From assembly GCF_020781835.1 (NCBI RefSeq), contig NZ_JAJGNJ010000001.1, forward strand, positions 186,001-250,000: 64,000 nt of DNA, in the 5' to 3' direction. Source of the DNA: Microbacterium testaceum. Lineage in GTDB: Bacteria > Actinomycetota > Actinomycetes > Actinomycetales > Microbacteriaceae. Each line of letters opens with the position of its first letter. Positions within the stretch are counted from its first letter, which is position 1. Both the position numbers and the translations under genes were made by a program. This document shows, piece by piece, positions 18,389 to 27,657 of this stretch. The notes below the pieces were generated by a model. That model was not told the origin of the DNA, searched no databases, and saw nothing but the letters and a program-made list of their open reading frames with translations.

Positions 18389-20421
18389 CGCAGGAACGCC
18401 GCGGCGACGCCCGAATCCACGGGCACGTGCAGACCGGTGGTGCGCGAGAGCTCGGGCCCGGTGAGGACGTACACCGCGTCGGCGACGTTCTCGGGAACGA
18501 CCTCGCGCTTGAGGATCGTGCGGTTGGCGTAGAACTGACCGAGCTCCTCCTCCTTGACCCCGTAGGTGGCCGCGCGGTTCGCGCCCCAGCCCGCGGCGAA
18601 GATGCCCGAGCCGCGTACGACCCCGTCGGGGTTGATGCCGTTCACGCGCACGCCGTGCTCGCCGAGCTCGACAGCCAGGAGGCGCACCTGGTGCGCCTGG
18701 TCGGCCTTGGTCGCCGAGTAGGCGATGTTATTGGGCCCGGCGAAGACGCTGTTCTTCGACGAGATGTAGATGACGTCGCCGCCCATCCCCTGCGCGATCA
18801 GGGCCTTCGCCGCCGCCTTCGACACCAGGAACGAGCCCTTGGCCATGACGTCGTGCTGCAGGTCCCAGTCCTTCTCGGTCGTCTCCAGCAGCGGCTTCGA
18901 CAGCGACAGACCCGCGTTGTTGACGACGAGGTCGATGCCGCCGAACGCGAGCACGGTGGCGTCGATGGCGGACTGCACACCCTCGGCATCCGCCACGTTC
19001 GCGGCCACGCCGATGGCGACGTCGGCCGACCCGAGCTCGGCGGCCACGGCCTGCGCCTTCTCGAGGTCGAGGTCGGCGACCACGACGCACGCCCCCTCCG
19101 CGGCGAGGCGGGTGGCGATGGCCTTGCCGATCCCGGATGCCGCACCCGTGACGAACGCGATCCGCCCCTGGTGCGTCTTGGGCTTCGGCATCCGCTGGAG
19201 CTTGGCCTCCTCGAGCGCCCAGTACTCGATACGGAACTTCTCGGCGTCCGAGATCGGCGCGTAGGTCGACAGCGCCTCGGCACCGCGCATGACGTTGATC
19301 GCGTTGACGTAGAACTCGCCCGCGACGCGCGCCGTCTGCTTGTTCGCGCCGTAGGAGAACATCCCGACGCCCGGCACGAGGACGATGAGCGGGTCGGCGC
19401 CCCGGATCGCCGGCGAGTCGGCATCCGCGTGCGCGTCGTAGTACGCCTGGTAGTCGGCGCGGTACTCGACGTGCAGCTCCTGCAGCCGCGCGATCGCATC
19501 CTCGACGGAGGCGCCCGCGGCCAGGTCGAGGATCAGCGGCGTGACCTTCGTCCTCAGGAAGTGATCGGGGCAGCTCGTGCCCAGCGCGGCGAGGGCGGGC
19601 GCCTTCTCGGATGCCAGGAAGTCCAGCACCACGTCGGAGTCGGTGAAGTGGCCGACCATGGGCTTGTCGGTCGAGGCCAGGCCGCGGATCGTCGGGGCCA
19701 GAGCCGCCGCCTTCGCACGGCGCTCGGTCGCGGGCAGAGCGGCGAAGCCGGCGCGGACACCGCCGAACGGTTCGGCCGCGCCGTGCTCGTCGATGTACGC
19801 CTGGGCGGTGTCGATGATCCACAGGCTGTTGCGCTCGGCCTCCTCCGAGGTGTCGCCCCACGCGGTGATGCCGTGTCCGCCGAGGATCGTACCGATCGCC
19901 TGCGGGTTCGCGGCCTTGATCGCCGCGATGTCGAGGCCGAGCTGGAAGCCGGGGCGGCGCCACGGCACCCAGACGACCCTGTCGCCGAAGATCCTCGTCG
20001 TCAGGTCCTCCCCGTCGGCCGCGGTGGCGATCACGATGCCCGCGTCGGGGTGGAGGTGATCGACGTGGGCGGCATCGACGAGGCCGTGCATGGCGGTGTC
20101 GATGGAGGGGGCCGCTCCCCCCTTCCCGTGAAGGCAGTAGTCGAACGCCGCGACCATCTCGTCCTCGCGTTCGATACCGGGGTAGACGTCGACGAGGGCG
20201 CGCATGCGGTCCAGGCGCAGCACCGCGAGCCCCTTCTCGGTGAGGGTCCCGAGATCGCCGCCGGACCCCTTCACCCACAGCAGTTCGACCGGCTCGCCGG
20301 TGACGGGATCGATGTCGGTGCCCTTGGCGGAGGTGTTGCCGCCGGCGTAGTTGGTGACTTTCGGGTCGGAACCGAGGCGGTTGCTGCGCGCGATGAGAGC
20401 GGCGGCGGTGTGGTTGGTCAT
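18385..20421 (-). CDS. rhaD: Bifunctional rhamnulose-1-phosphate aldolase / short-chain dehydrogenase
   Basis: 678 residues, a two-domain fusion. Residues about 1-420 form a class II aldolase (NYAGGNTSAKGT, and the zinc-binding HLHPD region) that splits rhamnulose-1-phosphate into DHAP and L-lactaldehyde. Residues about 430-678 form an SDR (TGAASGIGKA nucleotide site, VNNAGLS, and active-site Tyr-x-x-x-Lys in YSATKADQ) that should oxidise lactaldehyde to lactate. The ATG at 20421 has GGAGACACC upstream. It lies 25 bp after rhaI. L-lactate made here could feed LldD encoded 1.5 kb away. Confidence 0.92.
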   Translation of the reverse strand: MTNHTAAALIARSNRLGSDPKVTNYAGGNTSAKGTDIDPVTGEPVELLWVKGSGGDLGTLTEKGLAVLRLDRMRALVDVYPGIEREDEMVAAFDYCLHGKGGAAPSIDTAMHGLVDAAHVDHLHPDAGIVIATAADGEDLTTRIFGDRVVWVPWRRPGFQLGLDIAAIKAANPQAIGTILGGHGITAWGDTSEEAERNSLWIIDTAQAYIDEHGAAEPFGGVRAGFAALPATERRAKAAALAPTIRGLASTDKPMVGHFTDSDVVLDFLASEKAPALAALGTSCPDHFLRTKVTPLILDLAAGASVEDAIARLQELHVEYRADYQAYYDAHADADSPAIRGADPLIVLVPGVGMFSYGANKQTARVAGEFYVNAINVMRGAEALSTYAPISDAEKFRIEYWALEEAKLQRMPKPKTHQGRIAFVTGAASGIGKAIATRLAAEGACVVVADLDLEKAQAVAAELGSADVAIGVAANVADAEGVQSAIDATVLAFGGIDLVVNNAGLSLSKPLLETTEKDWDLQHDVMAKGSFLVSKAAAKALIAQGMGGDVIYISSKNSVFAGPNNIAYSATKADQAHQVRLLAVELGEHGVRVNGINPDGVVRGSGIFAAGWGANRAATYGVKEEELGQFYANRTILKREVVPENVADAVYVLTGPELSRTTGLHVPVDSGVAAAFLR

Positions 20422-20446
20422 GGTGTCTCCTTGTTGCGAGCCGCCG

Positions 20447-21613
20447 TCAGGCGCCCCATCCGGCCTGGGTGCCGCCGACGCGTTCCTCGGCGATGCGGGA
20501 CTGATATCCGGATGCCGCGAACGCGGCCATCGGGTCGGCGGGGAGGCCGCGCGAGTCCCGCCACTCGGCCAGGGCCGGGCGCACGTCGGTGTAGAAGGCA
20601 TCCATGAGAACCGCGTTGGCGGCCAGGACGTCGTTCGCGACCTGGGCCGCGGTCAGGGCGTCGCGGTCGACGAGGAGGGCGCGGGCGGTCATCTCCTGCA
20701 CGTTGAGCACGGAGCGGATCTGTCCGGGGATCTTGTCCTCGATGTTGTGGCACTGGTCGAGCATGAAGGCGACGTCGGGGTTGTTCAGGCCCCCGCCGCG
20801 GACGACCTCGGTGAGGATGCGGAAGAGCTGGAACGGGTCGGCCGCGCCCACGATGAGGTCGTCGTCGGCGTAGAAGCGCGAGTTGAAGTCGAACGACCCG
20901 AGCTTGCCGAGCCGCAGGAGCTGCATGACGATGAACTCGATGTTGGTGCCCGGGGCGTGGTGCCCGGTGTCCAGGCACACCATGGCCCTGTCGCCGAGCG
21001 CGGCCACCTGCGCGTAGGACGTCCCCCAGTCGGGTACGTCGGTGTGGTAGAACGACGGCTCGAAGAACTTGTACTCCAGGACCAGACGCTGGTTCTCGCC
21101 GAGACGCGCATAGATCTGCTGCAAGGAGTCCTGCAGGCGGTCCTGCCGACCGCGCATGTCGTTCTGGCCGGGGTAGTTCGACCCCTCGGCGAGCCAGATC
21201 TTCAGATCGCGGGAGCCCGTGGCATCCATCACGTCGATGCAGGCGAGGTGATGGTCGATCGCCTTGCGGCGGATGCGCTCGTCGTGGTGGGTGAGGGCGC
21301 CGAACTTGTAGTCCTCGTCCTGGAAGGTGTTCGAGTTGATCGTGCCCAGCTTCACGCCGAGGTCTTCGGCGTGGCGGCGGAGGGCGCCGAAGTCGTCGAC
21401 GAGGTCCCACGGGATGTGGAGCGCGACGGTCGGGGCCAGAGCCGTCAGACGGTGCACCTGGGCGGCATCCGCGATCTTCTCGAACGGATCGCGCGGGGTT
21501 CCCGCGGTCGGGAAGACGCGGAAGCGCGTGCCGGAGTTGCCGAATGCCCAGGACGGCAGTTCGATCGCCTGCCCTTCGAGGGTGGACAGGATCTCGGCGG
21601 TGAGGGTGGTCAT
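20447..21613 (-). CDS. rhaI: L-rhamnose isomerase
   Basis: 388 residues with the xylose-isomerase/AP-endonuclease-like TIM barrel. It converts L-rhamnose to L-rhamnulose. Metal-site regions are visible: VLEYKFFEPSFYHTDVPDWG, VCLDTGHHAPGTN, and SFDFNSRFYADDD. It belongs to the actinobacterial/Pseudomonas stutzeri type rather than E. coli RhaA. It is first in the rha operon and divergent from the LacI regulator, with two operators in the gap. Confidence 0.92.
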   Translation of the reverse strand: MTTLTAEILSTLEGQAIELPSWAFGNSGTRFRVFPTAGTPRDPFEKIADAAQVHRLTALAPTVALHIPWDLVDDFGALRRHAEDLGVKLGTINSNTFQDEDYKFGALTHHDERIRRKAIDHHLACIDVMDATGSRDLKIWLAEGSNYPGQNDMRGRQDRLQDSLQQIYARLGENQRLVLEYKFFEPSFYHTDVPDWGTSYAQVAALGDRAMVCLDTGHHAPGTNIEFIVMQLLRLGKLGSFDFNSRFYADDDLIVGAADPFQLFRILTEVVRGGGLNNPDVAFMLDQCHNIEDKIPGQIRSVLNVQEMTARALLVDRDALTAAQVANDVLAANAVLMDAFYTDVRPALAEWRDSRGLPADPMAAFAASGYQSRIAEERVGGTQAGWGA

Positions 21614-21658
21614 GGGCGGTCCTTCTCCACGGCGGCGGGGTGTGCAGGATGACTCGAA

Positions 21659-21687
21659 TGAATCGTTTCAGATAATGAATCGTTTCA
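21659..21687. promoter_or_regulatory. Twin LacI-type operators of the rhamnose locus
   Basis: TGAATCGTTTCA occurs identically at 21659-21670 and 21676-21687 (17-bp period). The half-sites TGAA and TTCA around a central CG are characteristic of LacI-family sites. They lie between rhaI and the divergent regulator gene, so both promoters are likely controlled. Confidence 0.85.
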
Positions 21688-21733
21688 CGACGATAGTGTG
21701 GAGGCTCGGATTCGTCAAGCGGAGAGGCACCCG

Positions 21734-22729
21734 GTGTCAGCGAGCATCAAGGACGTCGCGTCGGCGGCGGGGGTGTCCGTGGGAACCGTCTCGAACGTCC
21801 TCAACCGGCCCGAGAAGGTCTCCCCCGCCACGGTCGAGCGCGTGCACGCGGTCATCGGCGAACTCGGTTTCGTCCGCAACGACGCCGCCCGGCAGCTGCG
21901 GGCCGGCCAGAGCCGCTCGGTCGGTCTCGTGGTGCTGGACAGCGCCAACCCGTTCTTCGCCGAGGTGGCGCGCGGGGCCGAGGAGCGCGCCGACGCCGCC
22001 GGCCTCTCCGTGCTGATCGGCAACAGCGGCCAGCACGGCGCTCGTGAGAACGCCTACCTCGACCTCTTCCGCGAGCAACGCGTCCGAGGCGTCCTGCTGA
22101 CGCCGAGCGATCCGGCCGCCCCGGCGATCGCGCACGTCGGCATCCCCCTCGTGCTCGTCGACGGCGAGTCCCCCGATGGACGCGTCTCGTCGGTCGCCGT
22201 CGACGACGACGAGGGTGGGTACCTCGCCGCGCGGCACCTGCTGGAGCGGGGTCGACGACGCATCGCCTTCGTCGGCGGCCCCCTCGGCGTGCGGCAGGTG
22301 GCCGACCGTCTCGAGGGCGCGCGCCGGGCCCTGGCCGAGGTGCCCGAGGCACGGCTGGAGGTGGTGGAGAAGCCGGCGCTGACGGTGTTCGCCGGGCGCC
22401 AGGTCGGCGAGGAGTTCGCCGCGCGCCGCCCCGAGGATCGCCCGGATGCCGCCTTCTGCGCCAACGATCTGCTCGCGGTCGGACTTCTTCAGGGGGCGGC
22501 GATACTCGGCGCCGTTCAGGTCCCCGCCGATCTGGCGATCATCGGCTACGACGACATCGACTTCGTGCAGTCGACGGTGGTGCCGCTGTCATCGGTGCGG
22601 CAACCCGCGCGCGAGATCGGCGCGACCGCGATCGAGCTGCTCCTGGACGCGCTCGCCGATCCCGCCGCCGCGCCTCGGCGCGTCCGATTCCGGCCCGAGC
22701 TCGTCGTCCGCGCCTCCACGCGCGGCTGA
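21734..22729 (+). CDS. LacI-family transcriptional regulator of rhamnose catabolism
   Basis: 331 residues from GTG 21734, chosen for GGAGAGG 6 nt upstream and because the helix-turn-helix (IKDVASAAGVSVGTVSNVLN) then starts at residue 5. A periplasmic-binding-like sensor domain covers about 60-330 (SVGLVVLDSANPFF, AFCANDLLAVG, IIGYDDIDF). It is divergent from rhaI with twin operators between, so it is the probable repressor, released by rhamnose or rhamnulose. Confidence 0.9.
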   Translation: MSASIKDVASAAGVSVGTVSNVLNRPEKVSPATVERVHAVIGELGFVRNDAARQLRAGQSRSVGLVVLDSANPFFAEVARGAEERADAAGLSVLIGNSGQHGARENAYLDLFREQRVRGVLLTPSDPAAPAIAHVGIPLVLVDGESPDGRVSSVAVDDDEGGYLAARHLLERGRRRIAFVGGPLGVRQVADRLEGARRALAEVPEARLEVVEKPALTVFAGRQVGEEFAARRPEDRPDAAFCANDLLAVGLLQGAAILGAVQVPADLAIIGYDDIDFVQSTVVPLSSVRQPAREIGATAIELLLDALADPAAAPRRVRFRPELVVRASTRG

Positions 22730-22748
22730 ACCGGCGCGTGCAGGCATA

Positions 22749-23594
22749 TCACGTCTCGCGCGTGATCGTCACCTTGACCTTGAGCTGGCTCTTGCCGGGT
22801 CCGGCGTACACGCCGCGCAGCGGCGGGACGTCGTTGTAGTCGCGCCCGCGCCCCACGAGCACGTGGCGGTCGCCGATCTCGATGTTGTTCGTCGGATCGA
22901 ATCCCTGCCAGTCGCCGGCGAACCACTCGACCCACGCGTGAGATTCGCCCGTGACGGCCTCGCCGACCTCCGCGGAGGGCTTGGGGTGCAGGTAGCCCGA
23001 GACGTACCGGGCGGGGATGCCGACCTCGCGCAGGGCACCGAGGGTGATGTGGGCGATGTCCTGGCACACGCCCTTGCGGGCCTCCCACGCGTCCACCGCG
23101 GTCGAGTGCACGCCCGTGACGCCCTGCATGTAGTCGATCGCGTCACCCACCGCTTCGGCGATCGCGTGCGCGGCAGGGCCGGGGCGGTCGTGCTGGCCGG
23201 CGATCCTGTGCGCCAGCTCGGCCACCTCGGCGTGGGGCATCGTGCGAGGGGTCTGCGTCAGCTGTTCGACCGTCGTGATCGACCGGGACGCCTCCGCGCG
23301 GAGTTCCTCCCACGTGATGTCGGCGTGCTCGATGGGCCGCGGGCGCACCTCGACGAGGGAACGCGCCGTGATCGTGAGCGCCGAGTGCGGGGAAAGGACG
23401 TCGAACGCCGCGACACGCGTGCCGAAATAGTCGACGTACTGGTTCACCGACGTCGACGGCTCGATGTCGAGCGACGAGCTCAGCACGAACTGGCTGTCGG
23501 TCGAGCCGGGCAGCATCCGCGCCTCGTTGTACGAGGCCACGACGTCACCCGGGTAGGCGAACCCGGTCTGGTGCTCGATGCGCAGGCGTTTCAC
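22749..23594 (-). CDS. Transglutaminase-like cysteine protease-fold protein
   Basis: 281 residues from GTG 23594 (GTGA overlap with the alpha-E gene). The N-terminal beta domain (about 1-95; LRIEHQTGFAYPG) is typical of this group. The core has Cys in KGVCQDIAH, His in GESHAWVEW and Asp in GFDPTNN, so the catalytic triad is intact. It is the third gene of the widespread CP-ATP-grasp/alpha-E/transglutaminase operon. The proposed role in the literature is peptide-bond or amide formation and processing; the substrate is unknown. Confidence 0.88.
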   Translation of the reverse strand: MKRLRIEHQTGFAYPGDVVASYNEARMLPGSTDSQFVLSSSLDIEPSTSVNQYVDYFGTRVAAFDVLSPHSALTITARSLVEVRPRPIEHADITWEELRAEASRSITTVEQLTQTPRTMPHAEVAELAHRIAGQHDRPGPAAHAIAEAVGDAIDYMQGVTGVHSTAVDAWEARKGVCQDIAHITLGALREVGIPARYVSGYLHPKPSAEVGEAVTGESHAWVEWFAGDWQGFDPTNNIEIGDRHVLVGRGRDYNDVPPLRGVYAGPGKSQLKVKVTITRET

Positions 23595-24523
23595 GAGATC
23601 TCTCCGATCCACGCCGGCTCGGCCTGCGTCGGGAAGAACCGCGACCGGATGGCCTCGGATGCCTCGCGGGTCACCGTTTGCACGCGCTGCATGTGCTCGG
23701 GCAGCTCCGCGAGGATGTCGCTGATCGGGCGGTACTCCAGGTCGTTGCGGATCTGGCCCAGGGCCCGCAGCACCGTGTTGGAGTGGCCGACGCGGTCGGC
23801 GCGGGGGTCGATGGCGCTCATGCAGTCCTCGGCGCGCTGGATGGAGTAGATGATCGACCGCGGGAACAGCCGGTCCAGGAGCAGGAACTCGGCGGCGTTG
23901 CGGGCGCTCGGCATCCCGCGATACGTGCGCAGGTACGCCTCGTAGGCCCCGCACGAGCGGAGGATGGTCGTCCAGGACGGACCCGAGACCTCGGTGAGCG
24001 ACCGGGTGGCCAGCAGCCGCGCCGTCATGTCGGTGCGCTCGATGCTGCGACCGAGGGTGAAGAACTGCCACGCCTCATCGCGGTTGGTGGAGGAGTCGAC
24101 GATCCCGATCGCGAGCGCCGCCCGCTCGCGCACCCACTGGAAGAACTCGTGCACCTTGTCGGTCTGCAGGCGCCGCGGCATCCGGGAGTTCGTGGTGTTG
24201 AGGATCTCCCACAGCTCTGTCGAGACGATCTCGCGCGCGCGACGGGCGTTCTCGCGGGCGGCGGTGAGCGAGTACGCGATGCTCGACGGGTTCATGCGGT
24301 CCACCGCGAGCCGGGCCAGCACGTCGTCACGCCGGACGCTGTCGACGTTCTCGGGGAACGCCGAACCCATCACGCTCAACAGCGACCGGCACGCCGTGTC
24401 CTCGTCGATCCAGGGATCCTCGAGGAGCAGCTGCAGGTGCACGTCGAGGATGCGGGCCGTGCCGTCGGAGCGCTCGATGTAGCGGCCGATCCAGAACAGC
24501 GACTCGGCGATACGGCTCAGCAC
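23591..24523 (-). CDS. Alpha-E domain protein
   Basis: 310 residues from GTG 24523, overlapping the ATP-grasp gene by 7 bp. It is all-helical and matches the alpha-E family (LSRIAESLFWIGRYIERSD at the N-terminus, RENARRAREIVSTELWEILN in the middle, RNDLEYRPISDILAELPEHM near the C-terminus). It has no known catalytic residues. Always found with circularly permuted ATP-grasp and transglutaminase-like proteins, it is thought to be a structural or binding partner. Confidence 0.9.
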   Translation of the reverse strand: MLSRIAESLFWIGRYIERSDGTARILDVHLQLLLEDPWIDEDTACRSLLSVMGSAFPENVDSVRRDDVLARLAVDRMNPSSIAYSLTAARENARRAREIVSTELWEILNTTNSRMPRRLQTDKVHEFFQWVRERAALAIGIVDSSTNRDEAWQFFTLGRSIERTDMTARLLATRSLTEVSGPSWTTILRSCGAYEAYLRTYRGMPSARNAAEFLLLDRLFPRSIIYSIQRAEDCMSAIDPRADRVGHSNTVLRALGQIRNDLEYRPISDILAELPEHMQRVQTVTREASEAIRSRFFPTQAEPAWIGEIS

Positions 24524-26244
24524 GGGGGCACCTCCCCCGTCTGCTGCTGCTGTTGCTGCTGCTCGGCCTGGGGGCCGTGCTGCACGCCGGCGTCGGCCTG
24601 CTGCTGCTGCTCCTGCTGATCGCGGTCGGCGCGCAGGTCGCGCGGTGACGTGGCGGGGGCGGGCTGCCCGTCGTAGACGATCGGGATCGCCTCGGTCACC
24701 GCCGCCTGGTCGGCCACGAGCCCGGACACGCCGTTGCCCTGGCCGTACTCCACGTGGGAGGGGGCGGATCCGCCCACGACCCAGGTGTCCTTCGACCCGC
24801 CGCCCTGGCTGGAGTTGACCACGAGCTGCCCCTCGGGCAGGGCCACGCGGGTGAGTCCGCCGGGAAGGACCCAGATGTCGTCGCCGTCGTTGACCGCGAA
24901 CGGGCGGAGGTCGGCGTGGCGCGGGCGCATGCCGTCCTCCACGAGCGTGGGGATCGTGGAGAGCATCACGACGGGCTGGGCGATCCAGCCGCGCGGGTCG
25001 GCGAGCAACCGACGCCGGAGCTTCTCGAGCTCCGCGGGCGAGGCATCCGGACCGACGACGAGGCCCTTGCCGCCCGAGCCGTCGACGGGCTTCACGACCA
25101 GTTCGTCGAGGCGGTCCAGCACCTCCTCGAGCGCGCCCGGATCCTCCAGGCGCCACGTGTCGACGTTCTTGAGGATCGGCTCCTCGGCGAGGTAGTACCG
25201 GATGAGATCGGGCACGTAGGTGTACAGCAGTTTGTCGTCGGCGACGCCGTTGCCCACCGCGTTGGCGATGGTGACGTTCCCCAGGCGCGCGGCGAGCATG
25301 AGCCCGGGCGCACCGAGCATCGAATCGGCGCGGAACTGCAGCGGATCGAGGAAGTCGTCGTCGACGCGGCGGTAGATGACGTCGACGCGCTGCGGACCGC
25401 GGGTCGTGCGCATGAAGACCTTGCCGCCGATGCACAGCAGATCGCGGCCCTCGACCAGCTCGACGCCCATGAGGCGCGCGAGCAGCGTGTGCTCGAAGTA
25501 CGCCGAGTTGTAGACGCCAGGGGTGAGCACGACGATGTTCGGGTCGTCGATGCCGGCCGGAGCGGAGGCGCGCAGCGCCGCGAGCAGCTTGTTCGGGTAG
25601 TCGCCGACCGGGCGCACCCGCATCGAGACGAACAGCTCCGGCAGCGTCTGCGCCATCACCCGGCGGTTCGAGATCACATAGGACACCCCGGAGGGGACGC
25701 GGACGTTGTCTTCGAGCACGCGCATCTCTCCGTGCTCGTCGCGGATGAGATCGATGCCCGAGACCTGGATGCGCACGCCGTTGGCGCTGCGGATGCCCGC
25801 CGCCTGGCGATAGAAGTACTGCGACGAGGAGATCAGCCCCGCCGGGAGAATGGCATCGCGCACGCAGTGCTGGTTGCCGTAGGCGTCGTCGAGGAACGCC
25901 TCCAGAGCCCGCACCCGCTGCTTCACACCGGCCTCGATGCGCGACCATTCGTCGTAGGCGATGACCCGTGGCACGGCATCCAACGGGAAGGGACGCTCCT
26001 CGCCGGCGAAATCGAACGTCACGCCCTGGGCGAGATACGAGCTGGCGAGGGAATCGGTGCGCCCGCGCAGCTCTTCCTGCGTCATCTGCGCCAGCGTCTG
26101 GTACAGCTCCCGATACGCCTCGCGCGAGGGCGCGGCGTCTCCCGGGGCGGCCGGGACACCGAACATCTCGTCGTACGCCGGGATGCCGGATACGGTCTTG
26201 CGCGGCGCCAACGTGGAGCCGTAACCGTCGAACAGGTCACCCAT
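24517..26244 (-). CDS. Circularly permuted ATP-grasp protein with Gln-rich tail
   Basis: 575 residues. The CP-ATP-grasp core covers about 70-510: RVLEDNVRVPSGVSYV, LVVKPVDGSGGKGLVVG (ATP lysine and glycine loop), SSQGGGSKDTW. It probably forms an amide or peptide bond with ATP. It is the first gene of the three-gene operon. The last 40 residues are unusual: a low-complexity tail with runs of four and seven Gln encoded by nearly pure CAG triplets. The family normally ends near the core, so the tail is likely a recent expansion. Confidence 0.9.
   Translation of the reverse strand: MGDLFDGYGSTLAPRKTVSGIPAYDEMFGVPAAPGDAAPSREAYRELYQTLAQMTQEELRGRTDSLASSYLAQGVTFDFAGEERPFPLDAVPRVIAYDEWSRIEAGVKQRVRALEAFLDDAYGNQHCVRDAILPAGLISSSQYFYRQAAGIRSANGVRIQVSGIDLIRDEHGEMRVLEDNVRVPSGVSYVISNRRVMAQTLPELFVSMRVRPVGDYPNKLLAALRASAPAGIDDPNIVVLTPGVYNSAYFEHTLLARLMGVELVEGRDLLCIGGKVFMRTTRGPQRVDVIYRRVDDDFLDPLQFRADSMLGAPGLMLAARLGNVTIANAVGNGVADDKLLYTYVPDLIRYYLAEEPILKNVDTWRLEDPGALEEVLDRLDELVVKPVDGSGGKGLVVGPDASPAELEKLRRRLLADPRGWIAQPVVMLSTIPTLVEDGMRPRHADLRPFAVNDGDDIWVLPGGLTRVALPEGQLVVNSSQGGGSKDTWVVGGSAPSHVEYGQGNGVSGLVADQAAVTEAIPIVYDGQPAPATSPRDLRADRDQQEQQQQADAGVQHGPQAEQQQQQQQTGEVPPC
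24541..24619. repeat. CTG/CAG triplet-rich tract in the ATP-grasp gene tail
   Basis: Two stretches of CTG triplets on the plus strand (24541-24563 and 24598-24619, each with one interruption) encode Gln runs on the minus strand. Replication slippage could vary their length between strains. Confidence 0.8.
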
Positions 26245-26348
26245 GCCCCGAGCCTACCCACGCGCGTGTTGCGGAGGTGTTTCCCCCGCCCCGGGGGCGC
26301 CATGGCTAGGCTGGCCCGACATCTGCCGCCTCGACAAAGGGTGCCCCT

Positions 26349-27572
26349 ATGCGCGTGCTCGTCACCAGTTCCCGCAACACCTTCGCTCTCGACCTCGTCC
26401 GCAAGCTGGGCAGCGTGGGCCACACCGTCTTCGCCAGCGACACGTTCGACGGCGCCGTCGGCAACCACTCGCGTTTTCTCGCCGGCCACCTGGTGACCCC
26501 GTCACCGCGGTTCGAGACGGATGCCTTCATCGCCTCGGTGAGCGCCTATGTGCGCGAGCACGACATCGACGTGATCATCCCGACGTTCGAGGAGGTCTTC
26601 TACCTCGCCGCCCGGGTCGCCGATCTGCCGGAGGGTGTGGAGCTGTACGCGGGGAGCTTCGCCGACCTCGCGCGCCTGCACGACAAGGCGAGCTTCCAGC
26701 GCCTGGCCCAGGATGCCGGGGTGCCCATCCCCGAGACCGTCGTCGTGACCTCTCCCGAGGAGTTGCGCACGGCGATCGAGCGCTTCCCCCGGTACTTCGC
26801 CCGCGCGGCGTTCTCGCGCGGTGGCGTCGGGCTGCTGACGAACACGGGGCCGCTGGCGGGCAAGGTGCCGATCGAGGACTGCGTGCCGACGCCGGAGCAG
26901 CCCTGGCTCGTGCAGCCGTTCGTCGACGGCCCCATGGTGTGCACCTACAGCGTCGTCGTCGACGGCCGCGTCACCGCCCACACGACCTACAAGGCCGCGG
27001 AGCAGTGGGCGCACAGCACCGCGATCGCCTTCGTCGCCGTCGACAGCACCGACACGCTGGCCTACACGCAGCGGATCGTCGAGACCCTCGACCCGTCGTT
27101 CACGGGTCAGATCTCGTTCGACTTCGTCGACCACGGCACCGAGGGCACACCGGACTACAAGATCATCGAGTGCAATCCGCGACCGACGAACGGCGTCATC
27201 CTGCTCGAGGCCGAGGACGTCTCGCGTGCGATCGAGGGCGCCGTGGATCACACGGTCATCGCCGTCCCCGGCACCGAGCGGCAGATCACGCTCGCCGTCC
27301 TCGCCGACGCCTTCACGGAACCGCTCACGCACCTGCCCAAGACCCTCCACGACCTCGTCCACGTGCGCGACGTGGGTGCGGGATGGTGGGACGACGCGGC
27401 GATGCTGTGGAGCCCGGCGACCATCGTGCACGGCGCGAAGATCTCGCACGGCGAGCGCAAGGAGGTGCTGGCAGCCCTCGGCGACGACATCGTCTGGAAC
27501 GGCGAGCCCATCGAGGGCATGAGCCCCACGGATGCCGACGCGCTGGAGGCGGTGCACGCCGGCCGGGTCTGA
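26349..27572 (+). CDS. ATP-grasp enzyme of unknown substrate
   Basis: 407 residues, start ATG 26349 with AAAGGG upstream. The N-terminal Rossmann-like domain (MRVLVTSSRNTFALDLVRKL, then DIDVIIPTFEEVFYL) and the ATP-grasp fold (KASFQRLAQDAGVPIPETV, then QISFDFVDHG, then IIECNPRPTNGV with metal-binding Glu/Asn) resemble carbamoyl-phosphate-synthase-like ligases. It is divergent from the CP-ATP-grasp operon. No partner enzyme or carrier lies nearby. It probably joins a carboxylate to an amine; the substrates are unknown. Confidence 0.82.
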   Translation: MRVLVTSSRNTFALDLVRKLGSVGHTVFASDTFDGAVGNHSRFLAGHLVTPSPRFETDAFIASVSAYVREHDIDVIIPTFEEVFYLAARVADLPEGVELYAGSFADLARLHDKASFQRLAQDAGVPIPETVVVTSPEELRTAIERFPRYFARAAFSRGGVGLLTNTGPLAGKVPIEDCVPTPEQPWLVQPFVDGPMVCTYSVVVDGRVTAHTTYKAAEQWAHSTAIAFVAVDSTDTLAYTQRIVETLDPSFTGQISFDFVDHGTEGTPDYKIIECNPRPTNGVILLEAEDVSRAIEGAVDHTVIAVPGTERQITLAVLADAFTEPLTHLPKTLHDLVHVRDVGAGWWDDAAMLWSPATIVHGAKISHGERKEVLAALGDDIVWNGEPIEGMSPTDADALEAVHAGRV

Positions 27573-27657
27573 GCCGCGCGGCCGCGCGAGTGGCCGAGAT
27601 ACGTCGCTGGGAGCCTCCTCCGGCGACGGATCCGGCGGCTCGGCGGCCGCGACCGGG

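Noticed and set aside
27573..27657. Terminator between the ATP-grasp and zinc alcohol dehydrogenase genes
   Set aside because: Only a 6-bp stem (CGTCGC/GCGACG) with a long loop was found, too weak to call.
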